This document shows positions 25,739 through 33,653 of a DNA stretch of 40,099 nucleotides, one piece after another. A program made the translations under genes and the position numbers. The stretch's first letter is position 1. Each line of letters opens with the position of its first letter. The notes under the pieces are model-generated. The model saw nothing but the letters and a program-made list of their open reading frames with translations, was not told the origin of the DNA and made no database searches. The stretch is from positions 1-40,099 of the forward strand of contig JAUZSH010000008.1 of NCBI GenBank assembly GCA_030949605.1, read 5' to 3'. This stretch comes from Ghiorsea sp. (lineage in GTDB: Bacteria; Pseudomonadota; Zetaproteobacteria; Mariprofundales; Mariprofundaceae).

Positions 25739-26514
25739 CGTATGGTTTAAAAGATAAGGTTATTTTGGTGACAGGTGCATCCGATGGTTTGGGTCGCGCA
25801 GTCGCGGCGGCTTTGGGTGAGGAGGGTGCAAATGTACTCATTCTTGGACGCAAAGATGTAGAGCTTGAAGTCACACAAGCTCGTATTGAAGAGCTGGGCG
25901 GCCGTTGCTTGGCGATTCCCTTTGATTTGTTAAATTTTGATGATTATGGCAAGCTTTTTTTAGCCCTCAAAGACCAAGTGCCACACCTTGATGGGCTAGT
26001 GCATTGCGCTGGAGAGCTGACAAAATGTTCACCTATGGAGCATATTAAGCCCAAAGATTTTCGCAAAATGTTGGATATTAATTTGACTGCACCCAATATG
26101 CTAACCCAAATCATGCTTCCATTGCTCAAGCGTGCGCAATCAGCATCCGTGATTTTCACATCATGTGATATGGTCGAAGAAGACCAAATGCACTGGCATG
26201 GTTACGGTTTGGCGAAACGCGCTCTGCCTTATGCTGCTGCGATGTGGCAAGGCGAAAGCCCGCAAAAACCGTACCGTTTTAATACTTTAAACCCTGGTCG
26301 GGTGCGTACGGAAATGTTTAAAAAAGCATACCCTGGTTTGCATGCTCGGCATGTGCCTGCACCTGTGGTGGTTGCACCTGCTTATTTACAACTTTTATCG
26401 GATGCAAGCAAAGATATTCGCGGTCAAAGTTTACATGCCATTGATTTGTTACCTGCGTTGAAAAACTATATTGCTCCTGAAGCCTCTGAAAAAGAGTTTG
26501 AGGATAAAACATGA
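25735..26514 (+). CDS. Short-chain dehydrogenase/reductase, YciK-like
   Basis: NAD(P)-dependent oxidoreductase of unknown substrate. The 259-residue classical SDR has the cofactor loop TGASDGLG at 13-20 and the catalytic Y157-x3-K161 in YGLAKRA. VIFTSCD supplies the preceding serine, and NPGRVRTEMFKKAYP follows the catalytic region. VTGASDGxGR and the NPGRVRTEM-type segment recall E. coli YciK, whose substrate is also unclear. Four-base overlaps join it to coaD and pyrD. Confidence 0.88.
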   Translation: MTYGLKDKVILVTGASDGLGRAVAAALGEEGANVLILGRKDVELEVTQARIEELGGRCLAIPFDLLNFDDYGKLFLALKDQVPHLDGLVHCAGELTKCSPMEHIKPKDFRKMLDINLTAPNMLTQIMLPLLKRAQSASVIFTSCDMVEEDQMHWHGYGLAKRALPYAAAMWQGESPQKPYRFNTLNPGRVRTEMFKKAYPGLHARHVPAPVVVAPAYLQLLSDASKDIRGQSLHAIDLLPALKNYIAPEASEKEFEDKT

Positions 26515-27446
26515 ATACACCGATACCTGATTTAAGTGTTGAGTTTGCAGGTTTGAAGCTGCAAACACCTTTGGTTTTATTGTCGGGGTGCGTGGGTTTT
26601 GGTGAGGAATACACACGCATTGAAGGTTTTTCGAATAAAGATGTTGGGGCAGTGATTCTTAAAGGTACAACACTTGAGCCGCGCATGGGAAATACCCCTC
26701 ACCGCGTGTATGAAACACCATCGGGCATGTTAAATGCCATTGGTTTGCAAAATCCAGGTACACGTTATGTGATTGATGAAGTCCTGCCGCACTTGCCCCA
26801 CGATGACACCCAATTCTGGGCGAATGCCAACGGTTCAACACTGGATGATTATGCCGAAGTTGCTGCCATGTATGATGATTCACCTGTAACCGCGATTGAA
26901 ATCAATATTTCCTGCCCCAATGTGAAAGAAGGTGGTGTTCATTTTGGCAATGACCCTTGCATGGCAGCCAAAGTTGTAGAAGTGATGCGTTCGCAAACCT
27001 CCAAACCCTTGATTACCAAGCTTTCTCCTAATAATGCGGACATTGCCGAAACAGCACGGCTTTGCATTGAAGCGGGAACAGATGGTTTGTCCGTGATTAA
27101 CACACTGGTTGGTATGGCCGTAGATATTGATGCTCGGAAACCTGTGATTGGTAATATTTCAGGGGGGCTTTCAGGACCAGCGATTAAGCCTGTGGCTTTA
27201 TGGAAAATTCATCAAACACGAGCGGTTGCGAATCAACACAATATCCCCATTTTGGGGCAAGGTGGCTTAACAACACCTAAAGATGCCTTGGAATTCGCGA
27301 TTGTTGGCTCAACAGCTTTAGGGCTTGGTACAGGTTTATTCTACGACCCATTATTATGCCGCAAAGTGCTGGATGGTTTGTCGGACTACCTTATCAAGCA
27401 TGAGATGAAAGCATACCAAGACTTGGTGGGTTCATTATCCGCATAA
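26511..27446 (+). CDS. pyrD: Dihydroorotate dehydrogenase, class 1B catalytic subunit
   Basis: FMN enzyme oxidising dihydroorotate to orotate in pyrimidine synthesis. The 311-residue protein is a soluble class 1 type: no N-terminal membrane helix, and the catalytic base is Cys135 in NISCPNVKEGG rather than the serine of class 2. Other family segments are NAIGLQNPG, SPNNADI and GGLTTPKDALEFAIVGS. Class 1B enzymes normally use NAD+ through a PyrK subunit; no pyrK is in this window. ATGA overlap with the preceding SDR. Confidence 0.93.
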   Translation: MNTPIPDLSVEFAGLKLQTPLVLLSGCVGFGEEYTRIEGFSNKDVGAVILKGTTLEPRMGNTPHRVYETPSGMLNAIGLQNPGTRYVIDEVLPHLPHDDTQFWANANGSTLDDYAEVAAMYDDSPVTAIEINISCPNVKEGGVHFGNDPCMAAKVVEVMRSQTSKPLITKLSPNNADIAETARLCIEAGTDGLSVINTLVGMAVDIDARKPVIGNISGGLSGPAIKPVALWKIHQTRAVANQHNIPILGQGGLTTPKDALEFAIVGSTALGLGTGLFYDPLLCRKVLDGLSDYLIKHEMKAYQDLVGSLSA

Positions 27447-27478
27447 CCATTTTATGGGTAGCTTTTTTTGCCGCAATA

Positions 27479-28195
27479 TTGAGCGTTCAACCTGTGGTTG
27501 CAGGCACATTATCATGGGTGACACAAGAGCGTTGGGTTAGTGTGAAAAGTATCACTGATGGTGATACATTTAAAACAACAAAAGGCGAAAAAATTAGGCT
27601 TTTAGGCATCAATACACCTGAAACGCGAAAAGATACAAGCCCCGCGCAACCCTTTGCCAATCAAGCCAAGCAAGCGTTAAAGAAGATGATTGATGGCAAG
27701 CAAGTCCGCTTGAGCTTTGATAAAGAAAAGAAAGATAGATATGGGCGTACATTAGCGCATATCTATACCCGCGATGGGCTTTGGGTGAATGCCGAGCTGG
27801 TTCGCTTGGGGCTGGCGCATGTGTATACATTTGCACCCAACACTAAGCTTGCCAACCGTTTGACCAGCATTGAACAACAGGCTATTCGTCAAAACACGGG
27901 CATGTGGTCGCACCAACGCTGGCGCGTGCTTCAAGTGAGTAACTTATCGACAAATATACTCGGTCAGTTTCGTCTTGTTCAAGGGGAAGTCACCAAGCTT
28001 GATAAACGAGGCTGGGGATTTAACCTTGGTAAACTTACAGTGACTATTCCGAAGAAACATCGGGCCTCTTTTGGTAAGAAGCTTAGATTGAAGATTGGGG
28101 ATACCGTGTTGGTGCGTGGCAAGGTAAGGCTCTCTAAACGAGGGAAATGGTTCCTCAGTATTTACAATAGAAGTGATGTTCATCACATAAAGTGA
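27479..28195 (+). CDS. Exported thermonuclease-like (SNase) protein with C-terminal extension
   Basis: Staphylococcal-nuclease fold protein. The SNase domain (about 19-145) has DGDTFK, RLLGINTPETR (Arg and Glu of the active site) and DRYGRTLAHIY (second Arg), plus ELVRLGLAHVY. The C-terminal 80 residues (QGEVTKLDKRGWGFNL to the end) look like a small beta-rich, OB-like nucleic-acid-binding domain. The first standard start in frame is TTG 27479. However, the open frame continues upstream and codes for a good signal-peptide core (ITILWVAFFAAIL) with no ATG, GTG or TTG before the TGA at 27401. The start may thus be a rare ATT near 27434, or the 7-T run at 27463 may contain an extra base. Confidence 0.85.
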   Translation: MSVQPVVAGTLSWVTQERWVSVKSITDGDTFKTTKGEKIRLLGINTPETRKDTSPAQPFANQAKQALKKMIDGKQVRLSFDKEKKDRYGRTLAHIYTRDGLWVNAELVRLGLAHVYTFAPNTKLANRLTSIEQQAIRQNTGMWSHQRWRVLQVSNLSTNILGQFRLVQGEVTKLDKRGWGFNLGKLTVTIPKKHRASFGKKLRLKIGDTVLVRGKVRLSKRGKWFLSIYNRSDVHHIK

Positions 28196-28246
28196 TTATG
28201 GTTTTACAAGTATGCAGGCAAATGAATTGGATAAAGAGGAAGGTTT

Positions 28247-28849
28247 ATGGATCGTATAATTAAACAATGGGTGATGGTACTTTTGTTGCTGGGCAGTGTT
28301 ATGCCTGCGCAAGCAGAAGAAGCAAGCCAGAATATTTTATTCACAGATTTAGACTTCAATATTGACCTTACCAATTCAAGTCTGTTGCTGGCAGATGCAA
28401 GCACAACGCCCGCTGGCTTAAGTGTTCCCAATATTCCAGATTCGGCTTTTGAAAAGCCTTGGTTCACTGAGAATGATTTGCATATGTACCTTGGTCTTGC
28501 TTCTATGGGTATGGGGGCTTTGGCAGGTATTTCAGCTCCAGATGGTTATGACCCCGACTTGTTAAATACCGTGCATTTTAAAGCAGCCAAACTGTCTTGG
28601 CAGCTTGGCGCAGCGGCTGTGGGTACGGGTCTGTGGGCGCATTGGGATGACTTTCATCTTGAAGACGGTTTACTCGATAGAGACAACCTGCATGTTATCT
28701 TAGGTACACTGGGTGTCATTGGATACTATTTGGCAGTCAAAGGTGCTGTGGATGAATATAATAATGCGGGTTATCCGAGTGAAGACCATGCATCAGCAGG
28801 AATTTTTGGTGGTTCAGCAATGCTGACTGCCATTGTGATTACTTGGTAA
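28247..28849 (+). CDS. Exported four-helix membrane protein with histidine-led helices, possible b-type cytochrome
   Basis: I do not recognise a named family. The 200-residue protein has a signal peptide (1-23, ending PAQA) and an acidic periplasmic segment (24-76). Four hydrophobic helices follow at about 79-97, 112-132, 149-168 and 183-199. A histidine stands near the beginning of each helical segment (H79, H110, H149, H181), with another, H132, ending helix 2. That spacing recalls haem-b-binding bundles such as cytochrome b561. Directly downstream are an SHP-type and a DHC-type cytochrome c; in other proteobacteria these are encoded with a b-type membrane cytochrome, so this protein may fill that role. 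AGAGGAAGG precedes the ATG. Confidence 0.75.
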   Translation: MDRIIKQWVMVLLLLGSVMPAQAEEASQNILFTDLDFNIDLTNSSLLLADASTTPAGLSVPNIPDSAFEKPWFTENDLHMYLGLASMGMGALAGISAPDGYDPDLLNTVHFKAAKLSWQLGAAAVGTGLWAHWDDFHLEDGLLDRDNLHVILGTLGVIGYYLAVKGAVDEYNNAGYPSEDHASAGIFGGSAMLTAIVITW

Positions 28850-28866
28850 TATAAGGGGATATGAAA

Positions 28867-29298
28867 ATGAAAAAAGCAATGATTTTAGCCGCAACATTAT
28901 TTTTAACGCCAATATTGGCTCAAGCCGATGTCATTCAAGAGCGCTTGGACAGCTACAAAGCAGAGGGCGCGGGCAACTTTAGCGCTGAAGCAGGTAAGAA
29001 AATGTGGACGCAAGTCATACCTTTTGAGAAGAAAGGTGAAATGATGAAAGATAGAAGCTGTGCCACATGCCATAATGCTGTGCCCAATACACCAGGTAAA
29101 CATGCAAAAACAGGCAAGGTTATCGCGCCGATGACGCTAGGTTCAGTGAGTATCAATCGTAAAGGTGTGGAAGAGCAGCGTTTTAGCACGGTGAAAAAAG
29201 TTGAAAAATGGTTCAAGAGAAACTGCAAGTGGACATATGGTCGGATTTGTACACCGCAAGAAAAAGGTGACTTCTTGATGTTCTTCAAATCACTGTAA
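28867..29298 (+). CDS. DUF1924 / SHP-type monohaem cytochrome c
   Basis: Exported small c-type cytochrome resembling sphaeroides haem protein (SHP), which binds O2 and NO transiently. The 143-residue precursor has a signal peptide (about 1-20, ending AQA). One haem site CATCH is at 65-69, followed by PNTPGKHAKTGKVIAPM. The C-terminal signature KVEKWFKRNCKWTYGRIC precedes EKGDF. In SHP the sixth haem ligand is an asparagine beside a disulfide; N119 with C120 and C128 fits that arrangement. ATG 28867 is chosen because AAGGGG lies eight bases upstream; ATG 28861 is too close. Family assignment is by pattern recognition. Confidence 0.88.
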   Translation: MKKAMILAATLFLTPILAQADVIQERLDSYKAEGAGNFSAEAGKKMWTQVIPFEKKGEMMKDRSCATCHNAVPNTPGKHAKTGKVIAPMTLGSVSINRKGVEEQRFSTVKKVEKWFKRNCKWTYGRICTPQEKGDFLMFFKSL

Positions 29299-29334
29299 AC
29301 AAAAGAATTCGAGTAAAAGAGAGATAACGTAAAG

Positions 29335-29883
29335 ATGAAAAAAGTATTGTTATTGTTGTTGGCCATGATGTTTTCAGGGCAAGCATTTGCAGATGAAATT
29401 TTTAGCACACTGTTCCGCTTCAAGGGTGTTGCTCCCATGAGCAATGACTTATACAACGAAAGTTGTGGTGAATGTCACTATGCTTATCAGGCTGGTTTGT
29501 TGCCGAAAGTGTCTTGGGAAAAACTTATGTTGGTGGATGAGTTGGAAGATCATTTTGGAGAAGTGGCAGACCTTGATGAAGAAGATCGCATTGAGCTTTT
29601 AAACCTTCTGGTTGATAATGCTGCAGACACTTCTTTTTATAAGCGTTCGATGAAAATTAGCCGCTCTATTCCAGATGGTGTGACGCTATTACGTATTACA
29701 GAAGTGCCATATATCAAGCGCAAACACAAACCGATGACAGATAAATATGTCAAAAACAACCCTAAAGTGAAGTCGTTAATCAATTGCAATGCTTGTCATA
29801 GGCAGATTGACAAAGGTATCTTTGATGATGATACGATTCTGATTCCAAATTATGGTTACTGGAGTGAGTTGGATGATGATTAA
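29335..29883 (+). CDS. DHC-family dihaem cytochrome c
   Basis: Exported dihaem cytochrome, the usual electron-transfer partner of SHP. The 182-residue precursor has a signal peptide ending AFA at residue 19. Haem sites are CGECH at 44-48 and CNACH at 151-155. Family phrases NDLYNESCGECHYAYQAGLL, LEDHFGE, VDNAAD, LLRITEVPYI and DKGIFDDD match the DHC pattern as I know it. A conserved H131 between the haem sites may be a distal ligand. It lies 36 bases after the SHP-type gene, consistent with co-transcription. Confidence 0.9.
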   Translation: MKKVLLLLLAMMFSGQAFADEIFSTLFRFKGVAPMSNDLYNESCGECHYAYQAGLLPKVSWEKLMLVDELEDHFGEVADLDEEDRIELLNLLVDNAADTSFYKRSMKISRSIPDGVTLLRITEVPYIKRKHKPMTDKYVKNNPKVKSLINCNACHRQIDKGIFDDDTILIPNYGYWSELDDD

Positions 29884-29964
29884 GGTATGGTCACACTATC
29901 TTAATGTTGGATGATGTAACTTTGTGAGTATAAACTTTACCTAGATGGTAACTGGAGGAAAGAT

Positions 29965-30403
29965 ATGAAAAAAAATTATTTTAACAGCAGCAATGATGGG
30001 TGCAGTAAGCCTTAGCGCAACAACGGCAAGCGCACAGCAGGGAGCACTTGATGCTTTGAATATAGGCTTTGGTTCAAATTTAACATCTTGTAGTGTGTGT
30101 CACACCACTGCACCTGCGTTAAACACATTTGGTGATGCATGGCGTACTGCAGGCGGTCTTAAAGCTGGCTCTGGATTAGTGAATTTTACGACTTTAGGCG
30201 ATGCTGATATTGATGGTGATGGTATAAACAATAGAGATGAAGCGGTGGCAGGTACACTTCAGGATGGGCTTGCAACTGCAACTGCAACTACAACTACAAC
30301 AGATAGCGGTGGTGGTTGTGTAACATCTTCAGTAACAACACCATTGATGATGGTATTGGCAATGTTGTCTTTGGGTTTCTTTGTTCGTCGTAAAAAGTCG
30401 TAA
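29965..30403 (+). CDS. Small exported monohaem protein with C-terminal anchor, frame interrupted in signal peptide
   Basis: First of four related proteins. The open frame from ATG 29993 (136 residues) has CSVCH at 33-37, a Ca-binding-type loop DADIDGDGINNRDE near 66-79, a threonine-rich linker and the tail GCVTSSVTTPLMMVLAML followed by a basic end. GGAGGA sits before ATG 29965, and deleting one A from the A8 run at 29968-29975 gives a textbook signal peptide (MKKIILTAAMMGAVSLSATT, then ASA). As written, the 29965 frame stops at a TAG near 30013. Either the A8 run is a sequencing error, or it is a slippage site, or translation begins at 29993 without export. Function is unknown; one c-haem suggests electron transfer. 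Confidence 0.72.
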
Positions 30404-30430
30404 CTCAATTTAAAATGTAAACATATAGTC

Positions 30431-30567
30431 ATTCAGGAATTGACTTATCGATATTACGTCATCCTCGCGAAGGCGGGGATCCATTTTTTTTTAAGATATA
30501 AGCTTGGGTGGATGCCCGATAAAAGAACTCAGGCATGACGGTAAATCAATTCATGATTCACTATAGC
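30431..30567 (+). repeat. Intact MITE-like repeat R1
   Basis: About 137 bases with imperfect terminal inverted repeats: TATAGTCATTCAGGAATTGA at the left pairs with the reverse complement of TCAATTCATGATTCACTATA at the right. Inside is a CGTCATCCTCGCGAAGGCGG segment and a GCATGACGG arm, a widespread type of intergenic repeat. A disrupted reverse copy lies at 2465-2865. No coding capacity. Confidence 0.72.
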
Positions 30568-30602
30568 CCTTTGAGATGCAAGTTTCAGAGGGCTTTTTTT
30601 TT
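30565..30602 (+). terminator. Terminator-like hairpin after first monohaem gene
   Basis: AGCCCTTT at 30565-30572 pairs with AGAGGGCT at 30587-30594 (one G.U), followed by a run of about nine T residues. It overlaps the right end of repeat R1 and sits 33 bases before the next gene's ATG. Confidence 0.7.
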
Positions 30603-30634
30603 CAATTCAGTTTGCACATTCATGGAGGAATAAC

Positions 30635-31435
30635 ATGAACAAGAAAATATTAACAGGTTTGGTAGTGACAGGACTTTTTACTGGGCTTTCAACACAAGCT
30701 TTAGCAAGCTCAGGCTTTGAAAATACGCTTAATCAACAGCTAGGTAATGGTGCAAGTGTGTCCTGTAACGCATGCCATAGTGGGGCAACAACTTCTGCCA
30801 CAGCAACATTTCCGATGGCAAACACATACCGTGCAGCACGGACAGCCAATGATTACACTTTGATTGCAACATCCGATAGTGATGGTGATGGTTATATCAA
30901 CAAATTTGAAGTGAATGGGGCTGCAACAGACTTTAATGTTGTTGCAACATCACCTTTTACCAAAGCTACGGCAGCCAATGGCGATGCAAGCGTAAAAACA
31001 CTTGCAGATAATGCAGCTGTATCGGCAGCATTTGTCGATTCAACAACGGCACCATTAGCCACCACTGGTCAAGTGATTTTGGGAGATATTAAAGTTACAC
31101 TTAAGCAGGCTGATACACTTTATTTTAAAGCGGGTGGCGTGGATGCAGCAGCAAAAATTTATACTGTAGATGCAGCAGGTGTTGGTACAGATGTAACAGC
31201 AGATTGTACCATTAGCGCAGTCGATGGCTCACTTAAAGTGAATGTTGCTCCTGCCGGTGGATTTCCTGCTAACTATGTTGTTGTTCAAGGTACACCAGCA
31301 ACTGCAGCAGCGGGAACAATAGCTCAAGAGACTGCATCCATTTATGGCTGCACCACAACTTCATTAAGTACACCATTGTTGATGTTTTTAGCAATGCTGT
31401 CGTTGGGTTTCTTTGTTCGCCACCGCAGAGCTTAA
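30635..31435 (+). CDS. Exported monohaem protein with Ca-binding loop and C-terminal sorting-type tail
   Basis: Not a named family to me. The 266-residue precursor has a signal peptide (1-24, ending ALA), a haem c site CNACH at 44-48 and a loop DSDGDGYINKFE at 81-92 typical of EF-hand/thrombospondin-3 calcium sites. A beta-rich Ala/Val/Thr region follows (about 100-225). The tail is C239, then TPLLMFLAMLSLGFFVR and basic RHRRA. The Cys-helix-basic tail is shared by its three neighbours and resembles CTERM sorting signals, implying processing and surface anchoring. GGAGG precedes the ATG. About 173 bases of the 5' half are nearly identical to the next gene. Confidence 0.85.
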   Translation: MNKKILTGLVVTGLFTGLSTQALASSGFENTLNQQLGNGASVSCNACHSGATTSATATFPMANTYRAARTANDYTLIATSDSDGDGYINKFEVNGAATDFNVVATSPFTKATAANGDASVKTLADNAAVSAAFVDSTTAPLATTGQVILGDIKVTLKQADTLYFKAGGVDAAAKIYTVDAAGVGTDVTADCTISAVDGSLKVNVAPAGGFPANYVVVQGTPATAAAGTIAQETASIYGCTTTSLSTPLLMFLAMLSLGFFVRHRRA

Positions 31436-31545
31436 AAGAAATGAACTGATGTTACGTGCAACATCAAAGATTAAGAGATTGTGAAGTAAGTCACATGAAA
31501 GTGTGGTCTACGTTTTATGGTTGAGATAAACTTAAGGAGCATAAG

Positions 31546-32479
31546 ATGAAAAATATTTTTTTAACTAGCATGTTTTTGGGTGTAGTTGGTTTTGGGGCAG
31601 TAACAACACAAGCTTTCGCAAGCCCAGGCTTTGAAATTACGCTTAATCAACAGCTAGGTAATGGTGCAAGTGTGTCCTGTAATGCATGCCATAGTGGAGC
31701 AACAAATTCTGCCACAGCAACATTTCCGATGGCAAACACATACCGTGCAGCACGGACAGCCAATGATTACACTTTGATTGCAACATCCGATAGTGATAAC
31801 GATGGCTTTAGTAATAAACAGGAAGTGAATGGCACTGCAACAGACTTTAATGTTGCGGCGACTACACCATTTACCCTTGCATCGGGTGGCATTGCTTTAG
31901 CAAATGTTTATGTGACAGGTGATAATAACGCTGACTGAAAAGGCGATTACAGCAGTTGGTGCTGGTATAACTGTCCCAGCGGGAAGTGAAATTCTGGGTG
32001 GTGTTGCTGTTGATATCTCTGCTTCGCCAACCTTAACAGCTCCCGTAACACTTCTATTCAAAGCAGGTTCTGCAGCCCTTACGTCCATGGTCTATGCTGT
32101 AGACACTTACGCGATTGCTACCGCAGACCCTTATGCAATGAACACCACACTTCCTCTTGCGGCTACAGATTGGTCGTTGACACTTCAAGGTGCAGTTCAA
32201 ATCAATCAGCTTCCAGCAGGTGCTGATGCCACATATGATATTGTTGTGACCCGTGTTATCCCTATGGCTCCAATTACGCCACAAGCCCCAATTGTACCTT
32301 CAAACACTGGCGATGATAGTGGTGTAGAGACAGAAGGTGGAGAAACAGAAGGTGATAGCAATACGACCAATGCCACTTTACCAGCATGTGTTGGTGATGT
32401 TTCGACCATACCATTATTGATGTTTCTTGCTTTATTATTGCCTATCTTTATTAAAAATCATCGCAAAAAAATCATTTAA
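31546..32479 (+). pseudogene. Monohaem paralog with Ca-binding loop, disrupted by a +1 shift
   Basis: Third member of the set. The first frame (31546-31938, 130 residues) gives a signal peptide ending AFA at residue 25, haem site CNACH at 45-49, and DSDNDGFSNKQE. It stops in GDNNAD-TGA. The +1 frame from about 31922 continues (TEKAITAVGAGITVPAGSE) through a beta-rich region and an acidic linker with SNTGDDSGVETEGG, ending in the family tail C-VGDVSTIPLLMFLALLL plus basic residues to 32479. One extra base near 31930-31940 explains the break. AAGGAG lies upstream of the ATG. As given, only a soluble, tail-less haem protein would be made. Real mutation or sequence error are both possible. Confidence 0.75.
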
Positions 32480-32515
32480 ATTAAATTTCTAAAACCACCG
32501 AAGGAGTACAAAGTT

Positions 32516-33286
32516 ATGAAGAAAATTATTATGTTGAGTGCAGTTCTTTCCGTAGGGACTGTGGCACACGCCCAAAGTTCATATGTTGCCCCATTAAATG
32601 CGGGATTGGGTAATGGTGCAGCAGTATCATGTTCAGCTTGCCACTCTGGGACAGCAACAGAAAATAATGCGACCCTTCCTATGGCTGGCACATGGCGTTC
32701 AGGTGCACATTTGGCGTTGTCGGATACCGATGGTGATGGTTTTAACAATGCACAAGAAGTCGATGGTGGTAGTACCAATTTTAACCTCAATACTGTTTCA
32801 CCATTTAGCTTGGCTAAGGCTGTGGAAAGCTCAACATCGCCTAATGTTGTTGTCGCTACTGGTGGGATAGTTACAGAAACTCCCATTACTGATGTTTATG
32901 CTCAAGCAGGTATCACACTTGCGGCTGGGCATAGCATTGCAGGTGGGGTGTCACCGCTAGTTAATAATTTTCCAGCAACGATTACTTTTAATAAAGCAGT
33001 GAATACAGGTGACACTGTTTACGTTGTGGACTTGGTTAATAAAACCAGTACACCTGTACCTGTTCAAGATGTGGTTTTTAATGCGAATGGTAGTGTGACT
33101 GTGAGTGGGTTAACAGGTCCTGCAAACCTTGTGGTAGATAGAGCAACACCAGTGGTTCCAGCAGCAGGTGCAGCCCGAGGAGAGAGTGAAGGTTTTGAGT
33201 GTGTAACGGGGCAGCTATCCACACCTTTATTGATGTTTTTTGCCATGTTAATGCTTGGGTTTATGGTTAAACGAAAACGTAGTTAA
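32516..33286 (+). CDS. Exported monohaem protein with Ca-binding loop and C-terminal sorting-type tail (fourth paralog)
   Basis: Intact 256-residue member. Signal peptide 1-19 (ending AHA), haem site CSACH at 39-43, loop DTDGDGFNNAQE at 70-81, and a beta-rich domain about 105-215 (DVYAQAGITLAAGHSIAGG and after). The tail begins at C229 with LSTPLLMFFAMLMLGFMVK and ends KRKRS. It is more diverged from the two preceding copies than they are from each other. AAGGAG lies upstream. The single haem, calcium-type loop and likely surface anchoring suggest a role in extracytoplasmic electron transfer, but no function is proven. Confidence 0.86.
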   Translation: MKKIIMLSAVLSVGTVAHAQSSYVAPLNAGLGNGAAVSCSACHSGTATENNATLPMAGTWRSGAHLALSDTDGDGFNNAQEVDGGSTNFNLNTVSPFSLAKAVESSTSPNVVVATGGIVTETPITDVYAQAGITLAAGHSIAGGVSPLVNNFPATITFNKAVNTGDTVYVVDLVNKTSTPVPVQDVVFNANGSVTVSGLTGPANLVVDRATPVVPAAGAARGESEGFECVTGQLSTPLLMFFAMLMLGFMVKRKRS

Positions 33287-33494
33287 AGCTTTCTCAGGCT
33301 TACGCCTTCACCTTGAGCCTCACTCCCTATGAAAATAACCGCATAAGTTTCCAGTTATGTGCAAGGCTTTTGTGGTCAGCCTAGTCAAAGCTTTACACTT
33401 TATGCGGCTGAAAACATGATATTATTTCAACATATCAATAGCTTATGACTTTAATCTAGTTAAAGCTTACTCAAAAGTCTTTTGGTACGGGGTT

Positions 33495-33604
33495 GGAAGT
33501 GAGGCTTTAGCCTCGCCCCAAACAAGAAGGTGTAAGGTTTTGGCTTTACTTTTTGGTAAAGTTTTTACACTTGTCTATCAATGCGAGGCTAAAGCCTCGC
33601 TTCC
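33495..33604. repeat. MITE-like inverted-repeat element R2, copy B
   Basis: Same 22-base arms as the element at 2580-2692: the left arm starts GGAAGTGAGGCTTTAGCCTC at 33495, and the right arm ends at 33604 with its reverse complement. Length 110 bases. It lies in the 367-base gap between the last cytochrome gene and the convergent ygiQ-type gene. The rest of that gap (33287-33494) shows no gene, only AT-rich sequence without a clear terminator. Confidence 0.75.
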
Positions 33605-33653
33605 GACTCTTATCAGGTTTGTACAGCTTCTTTTTTTGTTCCGACTGTGTTGT

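Noticed and set aside
31930-31945. Programmed +1 ribosomal frameshift in the third monohaem gene
   Set aside because: The site does not resemble the prfB CTT-TGA-C signal or another known shift site, and nearby genes show similar non-programmed breaks.
33400-33650. Short repeated GAGGC/GCCTC units as a possible CRISPR-like array
   Set aside because: There are only two inverted arms of one element, not regularly spaced direct repeats with unique spacers; no cas gene is present.
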